A stretch of DNA of 64,000 nucleotides from Mallotus nudiflorus. Taxonomy: Eukaryota; Streptophyta; Magnoliopsida; Malpighiales; Euphorbiaceae. This document shows positions 47,401 through 57,911 of this stretch, piece by piece; position 1 is the first letter of the stretch; each line of letters opens with the position of its first letter. The notes under the pieces were generated by a model. The model was not told the DNA's origin. It searched no databases and worked only from the letters and a program-made list of their open reading frames with translations. The translations under genes were made by a program, and so were the position numbers. The stretch covers positions 1,674,001 through 1,738,000 of the forward strand of contig CANTUR010000241.1 of the NCBI GenBank assembly GCA_947683625.1, read 5' to 3'.

Positions 47401-47589
47401 ATAGTGCTGAGATAACCAATCCATTCCCAGAATAACATCAAATTCCATCACATCCAACAAAATTAAATCGGCGGGTAATCCTCTATCTCCCATGAGAACT
47501 GGACAACCAGAAAGACAATATCGGTGTCCAAGGAATCGCTCAAAGGAGTGGCAATAGATAAAGGAAAAGCCATCCTCGAAGCTTGCCAA
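44422..47589 (-). CDS. pol: Gypsy polyprotein: reverse transcriptase, RNase H, integrase
   Basis: A 1055-codon open frame of retrotransposon pol. Residues 1-80 carry the end of the protease region (VILGMDWLS). Reverse transcriptase covers about 150-400, with YRELNKVTVKNKYPLPRID, the LRSGYHQLRI block and the FIDD catalytic site at 317-320. RNase H is about 455-575, with YCDAS at 464-468 and DALSR at its end. The integrase zinc finger (H-H-C-C) is at about 683-723, ending CLTCQQVK. The integrase core should show D-D-35-E: D753 and E850 are present, but the middle residue, 814, is Asn in VSNRG where family members have Asp. The frame starts downstream of a frameshift, so the ATG at 47589 is not the native start. 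It ends at a TAA that removes the chromodomain. Confidence 0.95.
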   Translation of the reverse strand: MASFEDGFSFIYCHSFERFLGHRYCLSGCPVLMGDRGLPADLILLDVMEFDVILGMDWLSQHYVVVDCRNKEVTFRIPSEEDFKFVGDRSSAPQNLISAITARKLLRKGCQGYLALVRDTSVEKLSLIDIPIACEFPDVFPKELPGLPPHREIEFCIDVVPGTTPISMPPYRMAPAELRELKEQLQELLDKGFIRPSVSPWGAPVLFVKKKDGTLRLCIDYRELNKVTVKNKYPLPRIDDLFDQLQGAQFFSKIDLRSGYHQLRINESDIPKTTFRTRYGHYEFLVMSFGLTNAPAAFMDLMNRVFRPYVDQFMVVFIDDILVYSRSMEEHVYHLRIVLQTLRDHQLYAKFSKCDFWMESISFLGHVVSKEGIQVDPQKIEAISKWPRPTSVTEIQSFLGLTGYYRRFMQDFSRIAAPMTRLTQKNVRFEWSEACENNFQLLKEKLTTALVLALPNSVDKFTVYCDASRIGLGCVLMQNRRVIAYALRQLKKHEQNYPTHDLEMAAVIFALKIWRHYLYRVTCEIFTDHKSLKYIFKQRDLNLRQRRWLELLKDYDYEILYHPGKANVVADALSRKSSGSLAHISIERRPLIQELYLLVDQGLMMKISRSGGLLAQFKVRSVLRDRIKAAQSRDPILEELVENVRAGKFTDFTLDDDGMLWISGRLCVPDVDDLREEILEEAHSTAYSVHPGITKMYHSIRDLYWWDRLKKDVTDYMAKCLTCQQVKAEHQKPSGKLQPLSIPEWKWERIAMDFMVGLPRSKDGYDSIWVIVDRVTKSAHFLPVKATYSVARLTKLYVKHIVCLHGVPVSIVSNRGSVFTSHFWQKLQEAMGTRLDFSTSFHPQTDGQSERMIQTLEDMLRMCVLDLGGSWDDHLSLVEFAYNNSYHSSIGMAPYEALYGRKCRSPLSWDEIGERALTGPEMVQDAAEKVTVTKRRLEIAVSRQKSYADPRCRDVEFQVGDFIFLKVSPMKGVMRFGRKGKLAPRYIGLYEILERVGTVAHRLDLPPSMSQVHPVFHISMLRKYISDPSHVLQPDSVEVSEDLTFVEKPVAIVDY

Positions 47590-47690
47590 TAAGATTTAGA
47601 AGCAAAAACATGAGAAACAAATGAATGCGTGGCACCCGGATCAAACAAAACCCAAGCATCCAGGTAACAAACAGAAATAATACCTACCAC
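47463..47690 (-). pseudogene. Gypsy aspartic protease, frameshifted
   Basis: The frame holds the protease active-site block VLFDPGATHSFVS, where the usual DSG/DTG is DPG, a variant often seen in plant gypsy elements. The conserved text runs on through PLSIATPLSDSLDTD and then switches to the pol frame at about 47505-47520 (CPVLMGDR). A one- or two-base indel there separates protease from reverse transcriptase. Confidence 0.8.
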
Positions 47691-47859
47691 GACTGTATTA
47701 GATGCCTGAGCATCCTGCTGAGTGAGATGAAAGACTCTGGCCTGACCTCGACCTCCCTGCTGACTGGTAGAAGCCTGGCCAACACCTCTAGCACCTCCTC
47801 TAGTACCTCTACCATGACTCTACTGTGGAACAAACTGAGTGGAACTCTGATGCTGGGCT

Positions 47860-49036
47860 AGTGGTAACTGAAATGGCACGGGTGCTGCACTAGCAATCGA
47901 CTGCTGTGGGGAATCACGAAATCTGCGGCTGCTGATACTCGGAATAAGGACACAGTCTAGCAAAATGTCCTATTTGCCCGCATCTGAAACATGTCAGCGG
48001 TGTCAGATAACACGGTCCCTGATGGACTCTACCACAAGTCTGGCAAACACTGGCCGCTGATCCAGAACTGCGGACCATTGTTGCTGCTCGACAGCACCTG
48101 ACCCAAATCTGAATGGTCTACGCTGACCTCCACAGCCATGTCTCTGCTCCGATGCACTCGCTGCTGCTATCTCTGACTCTGCTGAGTCGGACCTCGCTAC
48201 TGACTACTCGAACCCAACATGAAAACTAGAGTACGGAGTAGCCTGCAATCCACTTGACTGAACTCTTAGCTGGTAATAATCAGGCATCGCTCCCTGCCTA
48301 ACTAGCCTCAGCTCAATCTCCTTGGCTAACTCAATCACAGATTCGAGAGTAAGGCCTGCTGTAGGCATACTAGCAAAAGCTGAACCTAAACCAGTGACAT
48401 ATGTAGTAACCACGAAATACTGATCTCGTATCAGATCCTTTGCATATCTACCCAGACGAAGAAACTCTCGGGTATACTCCTCTACAGATCGATCTCCATG
48501 AGAAATACTGGTCAAACGAAGATGATAACTCAAATGAAGAGCGTCTGACATAATCTCCTCATAAACCACTCTCGAAACTGAGCCCAGGTCATCATCATCA
48601 TGTAAGGCCGGATTATCTGAATGAACCAATCTAGGACTGGTCCCTCGACAGACAACTCTACGATCATGATCTGCTGATACTCGGTATGAGCAGTCCGAGT
48701 CCTAGTCTCAATCGTATGCAGAAAATCTAACGGATCGGAAGTACCATCAAATGCAATCCTGCCAACTCGGGCATAGAACAAAGTTGTCTCAGGGTCAGAC
48801 ATACCCTGTTGATAGGTAGGCTGAACAACTGGAGGAACAGGAATATCAAACTCAGGCTCAACAGGCTCCTCGTCCTGTAACTCTCTCTGCCTACGGTGAC
48901 CTGCCGCTCCTCGAGGTCTACCTCTGCCATGATCTCTACGTCTAACTGGCTGCTCAGGAGGTAAAACCTCATCCTGAAAAGACTCATCATCCTCGGCCTC
49001 AACGATCAGTGGAGCGACACGCGCTCGCCTCCTCAT
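47860..49036 (-). pseudogene. gag: Gypsy gag, frameshifted (capsid plus two zinc knuckles)
   Basis: Structural protein of the retrotransposon particle. The start MRRRARVAP at 49036 opens a frame to 48530 with an acidic/Arg-rich N-terminus, FARVGRIAFDG-like capsid start (ARVGRIAFDGTSDPLDFL) and WAQFREWFMRR. It then needs a frameshift into the frame at 48629-48204, which carries the conserved RSVEEYTREFLRLGRYAKDL. Further left, after additional breaks, two zinc knuckles are readable at about 47955-48055: CQTCGRVHQGPC and CFRCGQIGHFARLC. At least two frameshifts make this gag non-functional. Confidence 0.85.
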
Positions 49037-49220
49037 TCTAAAAAGACAAACGGAAAGATTCAGACAAAACAGACAACGGAGGAATAACGCTGAAAACTAC
49101 AGCAAGGAATACTTATCAAGACATACTCAAACCTAATACACTGCAGTAGTTACCAAAAGAAAACACAACTCTAAAAACTAGGGCCACAACTCACATCACT
49201 AAGCCCTGACACAGAACTCC

Positions 49221-49232
49221 GCTTTGATACCA
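49221..49232 (-). other. Primer-binding site of the gypsy element
   Basis: The minus strand reads TGGTATCAAAGC four bases inside the 5' LTR, one change from the plant initiator-tRNA-Met primer site TGGTATCAGAGC. Confidence 0.9.
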
Positions 49233-49236
49233 ACTT

Positions 49237-52200
49237 TGTCACGACCCAAAACAGGGGCATAACCGGCGCTAGGGAATGGGAATTCTTTCGAATCCGGAAC
49301 CCGTAGCAAGCCTAAAAATAAAAATAAAACATGCAATAATAATAATAACAATATTAAATGCAGCGAAAATGAAAATCATAAATATCACATTATTATTTTC
49401 ACCAACTGGATTTAAATTAAATCTCATCTCATGTATATAAATCTTTAATACAAATCCAGTTTCAAATATAATACAATATCTCACATAAATAAAATACATA
49501 AAATCCCATAATTAATTTACAACTACTGCAGTGTCTACATTATAAAAATAAGACTCAAGTAAGCAGTTTTACACAAAGAAGCCGGGACGAAAGAAATCCA
49601 GCGTACAGGCCTGCTACTGAGGTCTGAAGATGTTGACTCTTCTAAAAAATTATCAACGGAGGGGAGTCAGGCCTCACTGAGTGAATTACTATAATATATA
49701 TACATACACACTAAATGATAATGCATACAGTCAACAGTATATATCTAATATATATATACAGTAATTACACACAAATGCAATAAAATCATTTTATATATAT
49801 TTCATTGAAAATCATCGATTATGAAGGATGAAATAGAACCCTATGATATCGTAACCTCGAAAAACAGTGTTAGACAACACTCTAGCCATACAGGCTCACT
49901 TATTCCAAAATATATCCACTTAATCCATTTGGACAATAGACTGGCCCCGAGACACTAAGTCAACCGAGCTCCAGCAGTCTGACTGCCTGTGTGATTGGCC
50001 CCGAGACACTTGGTCAACCGAGCTCCAGCAATCACACCTCCAAACCATATCTCACACATATCAATAATCACATTTAATCAATATCCACAAATAAGTTAGT
50101 AATATAGCCTAAATACTATAGGCGTACCGGTACGTACTCGGTCCTAGTGCTGCCCACTAGGTAGCACGTTCTATTGATATCCTTCATCATTAATAATATA
50201 AAACATTCATTCACAAAATAAATGATGCATGAAGTTCAATAAAATATCAACATAAACCATATATATACTAAAAATATACCAAAAGTAAACCAAGTATATT
50301 TCGAGTATATATATGTCAAATGAATTCAATCAATTTACAAATTAAGCTAGAAATATATTTAAAAACATTTTAAATATGATTTATTAATAAAACATGTATA
50401 CAATTTATTATATACCAAAAATATACTAAAATACAAATCACATTATTTATGCATATTTAGTCAAAATGAAACATGTATTTCTAAAATCATGCATCCTAAA
50501 GCACATATATATAAAATAGTAACTCATAAATTAGTGCGCTCCACGAGATGGATCCGACGGGCCTGGTCCACTAGCCCTCGATCTCGGTGCAACTAACAAG
50601 CAATAACGACAGACATTAGAATAAACCTAACAGAAATCCTAGAATTCAATCTAGAGTATTAAACATAAAATCGATATGAGGGTTCGATCGGATATCACGT
50701 TTTACGAGAATTCTATCAAAAATTCGACAGAACCTCCCCTGTAAAATGGACATCTCTCCACTCAAAAGAGTAGAGCCGACCCTGCAAGGAAATATACTTC
50801 GAAAAACTACACAGAGCACAATCAAAATCCCACGGTCAGACTCCAAACTACAGTCCACCGACCGGAGTCCACAATCACAGAATAATTTCAGAAAATACCA
50901 AAAATACCCTTATAACATAAAAATACATTTTATAGGTAGAAATTACATGATTAGCTTTAAAACACATTAAAAACCGATAAAAACTCATTTTATTAGAAAA
51001 ACCGTATATTATATATATATAATTGAAAATAATTCACGAAAAATAGTTTTAATTAGTTAAAAATACTAAATAATTTGTGGAAATCATTTTTTATACCTTA
51101 AATAACTATTAAAACCAATTAAATTACATTTTAGCCAATTTTGGATAAAATTACCAAAATGCCCTTATATATATAAATATACTATAATTACTTCAAAATT
51201 TCACCAAAAATAGTATAATTATCCAAAATTAATTTTCTCAACATATTTATGAATAATTTTAATAATTAAACTCAATTATCCAATTAATTTCAAATAAAAA
51301 CATAATTAACCCTATTTCTCAAATTTACATAAATTCAAATAATTCAAAATAAATACTTAGAAATTCATAAAAATTCCAAATAAATTTCTATAATTCATTT
51401 CAATACCTAATTTAACCATAAAACATAATTTCATAATTTAAATAATTAATTTCCAAAAATTAGAAAATAATATTAAAAATATTCAAAAATACCCAAAAAT
51501 CCAAAAATTCCACAAAAATTCATACATGTAGATTAAGCTACTAGGAACAACATTTGTGAAGGGAGTTTCCATGAATCAATCAATTCGAAGCTCAAAAAAA
51601 TCAAAAACCCTAATATGGCCGAATTTTGAAAAATTCAAAACTAAGCAAATCTAGACCATTTAAGCTCAAATTAAAGTTAGAATCACACTTACCGGAGCTC
51701 AAGGAGAATAAAGAGATCGACGGTGTCGAAAATGGTGGCCGGAATCGTCGTCGATGGCGAGAAGAAGGATTTCGGACAAAAGAAGAAAAATAGCTCGTCG
51801 GCGCCGGGGAAGAAGGCTGCTGGCGGCAAGGGACGGCTGGGGACGACGGTGGCAAGCCGGAGGCACACCGACGGTAGGGGAACGGCAGTTCCAGCGGCGG
51901 TTGGTGGTGAGGGGGTGGTCGGGCGCGGGAAGGTTAAGGAAGAAGAAGAAGGAGAAGAAAAAAGAAAAGAAAGAGAAAAGAAAAAGAAAAGAAAAAAAAA
52001 AGAAAAAAAAAAGAAAAATAATAAAAAATAATTTTAATAAAATATATTTAAAAAAAATCACACCCACACATATAATTTAATATTTTATAATTTAATAATA
52101 AATAAAAATAATTAAATAACAATAAATTAATAAACAAATAATAAAATATTAGGGTAATATATATTAAACCCCTAATTAAATAAATATCGCACACATACAT

Positions 52201-52469
52201 GGTGTTTAGAAATTTAAAAATACGTATGAGTTCATGCAAGTCCGAAAATATATTTAAAATAATTAATAATAAATTATTTACGTGAAAATTTTCCCGAAAA
52301 TGCAAATCCGGAAAAATTTTACGTAAAGCACTATAAATAATACACAACAATTAAAATAGGTTTTAAATACACATCAACCTCGTAAAATATCATGATACAT
52401 ATACTAAAATTATTAACACTGCATATCCCGGTACAGTGTAAAAATATTTTAAAAACACGGGATATTACA
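49237..52469 (-). repeat. 5' LTR of the gypsy element (3.2 kb)
   Basis: Direct copy of 41032-44245, starting TGTCACGACC and ending GATATTACA on the plus strand. It contains the same doubled CCGAGACAC...CCGAGCTCCAGCA blocks, GC-rich island (about 51700-51930) and purine tract. Substitutions and small indels distinguish the two LTRs. Confidence 0.93.
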
Positions 52470-53954
52470 TTTGCGCTCCTCGAGACTAGCTCGATGGGCC
52501 CGATCCGATAAGCCTCTGTTTCGGCGCAACTAGAAAATAAAATAATAACAACAATCAAAATAAATCTAACTGAATATTTTAAAAATTTCTAAAAGAAGAC
52601 TCTAATAAAGGATTGAAAACTCAGACAAATACGGAATTTCAGGATCGACTCGATGTCACGTTTTACGAGAATTCTATCAGAAATTCGACAGAACTTTCTC
52701 GGTAAAACGGGCATCTCTCTACTAAAAAGTAGAGCCGATCTAGCAAGAAAATACACTTCTAACACAAATACTCAACACCTTCAATTGGGACTCCGAACTG
52801 CGCAGTTTTCCAACCGAAGTTCACAATTTCACTAAAAATACATTTAATATAATAAATATATTAAAAATCAATAAATTCCACAAATATCTTCAAAATATCA
52901 AAATATAATATATTAAACATTAAAACACTAAATATAATTATTTTCACAATAATTAAATAAAAATCCCAATTATTAAAAATCCAAATTTCCAATAATTCAA
53001 TATAAAATAGTAACAATTTACTTTTATATATTCAAATTGTTTAAATAGCATAAATATATATTAAAATTTATTAAAAATCCATTTAATCACCAATTTAGTA
53101 AACAATATATTATTTGAAATTTTTTTTTGAAAATTAGAATTAATTAGTAAAAAAATAGTAAATAATTTATAAAAATTATTAAAATTATTTTATCAACATA
53201 TATTATTCTAATATTATCTAAAACTCACAATTAAACAATATTTCCAACAAAAACACACATTTAACCTAAAATTTCAATATGTACATAATATAAAAATATT
53301 CTTAAAAATTATATATTATTCCCAAAAATTATTTTCTCAACATAAAAATTAATAAAAGTATATAATAACACCAAATTAACCAAATTCATAATTAAAATAA
53401 TTAATTTACAAAAATTCAATAAATAATAATAATATAATAAAATAATAAAAAATTAACCAAAAATCAAATAAATTCCAAAAATTCAAACAAAAATATTTTC
53501 AAAAAGATTAAGCTACTAGAACTAATGTTTCTTAAGGAAGTTTGTTTGAATCAACCAATATCAACCCTAAAAAAGAAAATTGGAAACCCTAAATGCCAAA
53601 ACTAAAACTAAGAATAAACTCACAAATGGCTATGCTAGAGCTCAAACCAAGCTTGGGATCGACCTCCTCAGAGCTCCTAGAGTCAAATGGCACTGGAAGA
53701 GCTCGAAAAGGTGGCCGGAGGTGGAAGAAACGGCGTCATCTTCTTGTTGCCATTGCTACTATTTCTGTCTTCTCCAACAAAGGAAGAAGGAAGAGAAGGG
53801 AGGAGAAGACGACAGCGATGGCAGGAGGAAGGTGGTCGACGGCGTGAAGGTGGGTGAGGCACACTGATGAAAGAGGATCAGGATGGTGAGCAGCGGGGAG
53901 GGGGTCTCGGTGAGTCTGTTTTCTTCTTTCTTTTTATTTTATTTATTTATTTTT

Positions 53955-54020
<66 letters not shown>

Positions 54021-54444
54021 ACTTTGGTCAAACTTTAACTTTAGTCAATAATAACTCCCACTCAAATATAATATACATATATATATAATTATACACACAA
54101 TATACTAATAATAATACATAAAATAACATTTAAACATATTAATAATATAAACAATATTAATGAAATAATTTAATAATAAAAATAATGTGAAAAAATGAAA
54201 TAATAATAATATACTTAAAATAATAATATTAAAATAATCTATCCGAAAATAACATTAATAATGTAAATTAAATGTTTAAATAATAAGTTTTTAAAAATAA
54301 ATATTTATGTAGAAAATGCATTTAACATAAAAGTAGTAATTATTAATCATGAATAATAATAATAAATAAATAAAACTTTTAAATTTTATTAACACTGCAT
54401 ACCTCGAATTATATTTAAAAAATTTAAAAATAAGGATCATTACA
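52470..54444 (-). mobile_element. Old gypsy solo LTR, second part
   Basis: It resumes where the first part stops. GCGCTCCTCGAGACTAG matches the younger LTR's GCGCTCCACGAGATGG position, and later blocks such as TCACGTTTTACGAGAATTCT, GTAGAGCCGA, a GC-rich GGTGGCCGGAGG island and a TATTAACACTGCATA end follow in order. It ends CATTACA at 54444. The two parts together are about 3.3 kb, close to the younger LTR's 3.2 kb. Confidence 0.88.
53957..54017. repeat. (TA)n microsatellite
   Basis: A pure TA run of about 30 units inside the second part of the old LTR. Confidence 0.95.
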
Positions 54445-54449
54445 ATAAC
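54445..54449. repeat. Target duplication (right) of the old solo LTR
   Basis: ATAAC follows the LTR end at 54444 and matches 39678-39682 exactly. Confidence 0.85.
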
Positions 54450-55004
54450 CCAATTATTAACAACCAAAAATAATGAAATTAACATCTAACTATTATGATT
54501 TAATTGTAAAATGGTGGTTTTCAATAAAAAAAAAAGGAAAATTTGAGATTTATAAGATGCAAAAATAAAATATAATTAGAAAGTTTATGAATATGCTTGC
54601 AAAAGATGTTGATTGATATATGGTTACTAAAACTAGTTTTAAATTTCAAAGAAGAAATGAAGATAATAAAAGGAAAAAAAATAAAAAAAATAGAGAAAAG
54701 ATAAAGAAAGTAAAGAAAAAAAAAAGCAAAAAAGAAAAGAATGAAGAGAAAAAACTAAAAAATAGAAAAAAAAATTGTGTCATGTGAAATGGGGGGAAGT
54801 AACGGTATATTTAAGAATATTTATGTCAAAAATAGTGATAAAAAATATTTAGGTCAAAAAATGTTGCTACATCTAATATTATATTATATGCTTAAGTGAT
54901 AAGAAATATTGATTTTGTAGGAAATTACTGTTAGAAAAAGCTTGCTACCAATTAACAATTGATCTCTCTAAAAAATAATAATAACAAAAAAATGTATAAG
55001 AAAT
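54450..55004. other. AT-rich intergenic DNA
   Basis: Purine-rich, A-dominated DNA at about 54650-54775 is the only notable composition. No gene or element ends were recognised. Confidence 0.5.
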
Positions 55005-55540
55005 AAATTGTATCCTCCTTTTCTTTTAATTTTCTCTTCTAACTTTTCTAACCATTCATTTTTTTAAATAAGCAAGGATGATTTTTTGTCATTCTTAACC
55101 TAAAATCATTTCTATACGTATCTTTTTATTGATTTATTTATGAAATAAGTAATTTTTACACATAGATTTGGATTTTATTTTATTTTTCATGATTTTATCA
55201 TCTTGTTGCGGCGTTTAGTTTTTTGTTGTTTTATTGCGACATTTTATTTTTTATCTTATTGTGACTTTTTATTTGTATGTGGATGATTCAAATAGGCAAA
55301 ACATATTCAATTAGATAAAGACAACAAATTAGATTATGGTCGTCATTATATTATAGAACTAGAATCATATATATTTTAGTCACTATAATATTATCAAATT
55401 TATAGACTTTAAACTGTTTTATTATGCTATTAATTTAAGTGTTGTTTTATTCTCTATAATTTTTAGCGAATTTATATTTATATTTCTATCGATATATTGC
55501 TGGTTTTAATCAATAATATTATTTTCCTTTTAAAAAAATA
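55005..55540 (+). mobile_element. Second copy of the LINE-like repeat
   Basis: This segment parallels 12716-13237 over some 520 bases. Shared words in order are TTTTTTGTCATTCTTAACCT, TTTTATTTT, the GATTTTATC(A/G)TCTTGTT block, GTGGCC/GTGAC with TTTTTATTTGTAT, GATGATTCA or GGTGATTCA, TATTATCAAATTTATA, GGTGTTGTTTT/AGTGTTGTTTT and ATATTGCT(G/A)G. It ends with ATTATTTTCCTTTT and an A run, like the first copy. Possible flanking words (AAAAATAATAATAAC on the left, AAAAAAATAATAAC on the right) are low complexity, so the target duplication is unsure. Confidence 0.7.
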
Positions 55541-55875
55541 ATAACTTATCCGAATTAATGTTATTAATATTAATATCAACCGTAAATATTAACAAAAATT
55601 GTTTGGACAAGAGCATCTGTATATATTAAATTGTATATTATAAAGTTATTAAATTAAATATTTGATAAATATCGCTCTTTATAATTTAGTATTTACCCAT
55701 TAAAGTTTATATGTTGGGTTATTAAAATTCATAATATTTTTTTATAAAAAATATAAAAAATCTTATTTTAAGATACACATGTTCTATTTTATGTATAAAA
55801 CACTCTAATTCTCTTATATCTATAACATTACTCTTTATTTCCATTAAAATTATATTTTTTATTTTATTTATTCAA

Positions 55876-55876
55876 C

Positions 55877-55931
<55 letters not shown>
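55876..55931. repeat. (ATT)n microsatellite
   Basis: About 18 uninterrupted ATT units. Confidence 0.95.
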
Positions 55932-55932
<1 letters not shown>

Positions 55933-57071
55933 GCACTCTTCATAAAAAATAATAAAATAAAGATATTGAAATAACTTTTAAGTTATCATTTTTATATTTA
56001 ATTAAATTATGATTTTAATTTAATAACGTTATTTAATTATTTATTTTATATATATTAAATGTTGAGCTCTAAAGTTATCAAGTTAAAAAATTGACAAGTG
56101 TCTATCTTTATACTTGAATATTCATTTTAAAAACTAATGTGTCAAATCATTAAAATCTTAATTTTTATTATTAATAAATATTTATTATAGTTTTTTAGTA
56201 TAATTTTTTTTTAACCAAAACACTAATATATATATTTTAACACTACTCAAATTCTAAAAGTATTTATATAATATGTATTTTTTTTATATCAAATTACACA
56301 ATCACTTTTTTCTAATTAGAAATTTTATTTTTAAAATTTTTTTTAGCTGAAATACTATTATATATACTCCAATAATAATTTAATAATTCTCAACACCAAT
56401 CTTGTTATATTTAAAAATAATGGCAATAAATATTAAAGAAAATAAAATTAATGTAATATATTTTTATTTTTAATATATTTAGTTACTTTTTTCTCTTTAC
56501 AAAAATTCTTATTTTAAAATTCATATGTTTTATTTTATATAAAACACTTTAATTATACTACATCTAAAACACTACTCTTCTTATTCATAAGAAATTATGT
56601 CTTTAATTTAATTAATTAGAACATCCACTTTTTATTCAATTAAAAACATATTTTTTATTTTTATTTAACATAAATAAAAATGTGTAACTTATCAATTATA
56701 TTATATTTTTCTTTTCTTTTGTTTATTCAATTATTATTATTTCAATACATATTAAAAAAATATATATATATATATACTTTTCATAAAAAATTAAAATTAA
56801 TTATTATAATAACTTTCTAAACTTTCACTCTTCTATTTGATTAATTTGTAGTTTTTAATTGATTAAAATTACTTAATAATTATATTAAAATGTGTATAGT
56901 ATCTAAAGTCTGCGCAAAACACAGATTGACGACTAGTTCTTATTTAATTATTATGTTAATTTTTTTCTAGTAGGACTCTCATATTAATTGATTCAGTAAA
57001 ATTCAACAAATATTCTAAATGCTTAAATAAATCATAAATTGTGAATATAAATTAATCGTATGTCAAAAATA

Positions 57072-57092
57072 GATAAATAAATAAATAAATAA

Positions 57093-57133
<41 letters not shown>
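57072..57133. repeat. Compound microsatellite (AATA)n-(TA)n
   Basis: About six AAAT-type units pass directly into about 18 TA units. Confidence 0.93.
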
Positions 57134-57135
<2 letters not shown>

Positions 57136-57911
57136 GATCTCTAAAATCATTAAGCCAATTTTTAACAAATATCTTTTTTCATAATTAAGCATTCAACTCT
57201 CTAACAGTGTTGAATTCTAAAAAATCACAATGTTATTCTTTTAAACATATTTTAAAAAACCTATTCTTAATTTTTATTTTTTAATATTTTTTTTCCTCTC
57301 CCCCTAATCAGCTTCACCTATTCTTTTCTGTCTTCCTCCTCTTTTTGTTGGACTAATCAACTGAACCGGACGGCTGCGTCACACCCGAAAGCGCAGACTG
57401 AATAGTTTTTTCCTATTCTTCTCAGCCAAATCACTTGCTAAGACTGCAGCTACCATCGCGATTAATACAGTTGAATATTAGCTTTTGTGTTGTTCCCAAC
57501 TCCTCTGTTTGCTTGAGTGGGACTAGCAAGTGAGTGAACAGGTTCCTCTTCTTCTTCTTCCTTTTGTTCAAAATATTTTTCTTTTTAGTCCATGTCTTTA
57601 AGAACTCATAATACTCATTAAATTTCAATAGAAGCAAGTCTATCAATTGAAAACACCATTACTATCGGTTGGATGATACTTATATTGAACTTCTGACTTT
57701 TTTTCCATCACTTGACATAGCTAAATTAAAGAAGATGAGCACTAAACCAAAGAGGCCCCCTATCAAATCCTTTTTGGTGGGTTAAATTTTTATTATTTTA
57801 TCTTGGTAGTTAGCAATTTGTACCTATTGAATAGGCGATGTTCTTATGCAAATTTTTGTAATGAGCTGAGGATTAAAATTGGACACCATGGAAAATCCAT
57901 ACACTTCCAAC

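Larger units (their letters stand above)
41032..52469 (-). mobile_element. Full-length Ty3/gypsy retrotransposon (chromovirus-like)
   Basis: Long direct LTRs (41032-44245 and 49237-52469) enclose 5 kb. Read on the minus strand the order is LTR, PBS, gag, protease, RT, RNase H, integrase, chromodomain, PPT, LTR. RT before integrase defines Ty3/gypsy, and the chromodomain-like end suggests a chromovirus. The LTR begins on the minus strand TGTAATATCCCG and ends GGGTCGTGACA, a common plant gypsy form. Flanks are TTTGT (41027-41031) and TTTGC (52470-52474), a 5-bp target duplication with one change. The LTRs align throughout, with roughly nine differences in the first 180 bases, so insertion was fairly recent. 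Gag and protease are frameshifted, the chromodomain is cut by a stop, and an integrase catalytic residue is changed; the copy is probably inactive. Confidence 0.95.
55541..57911. other. AT-rich intergenic DNA left of the hAT element
   Basis: More than 2 kb of very AT-rich DNA with microsatellites. From about 57300 to 57900 the composition becomes more balanced, with a CT-rich stretch (TTCCTCTTCTTCTTCTTCC) and a short frame starting MSTKPKRPPIKSFLVG at 57735. I could not recognise a protein there. Confidence 0.45.

Noticed and set aside
53580..53867. Plus-strand frame of 95 codons in the old LTR
   Set aside because: It lies in the degraded GC-rich island of a solo LTR and shows no conserved protein pattern.
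57700..57900. Short frame starting MSTKPKRPPIKSFLVG with a possible donor, left of the hAT element
   Set aside because: No continuing exon with a recognisable protein family could be found, so it is not called a gene.
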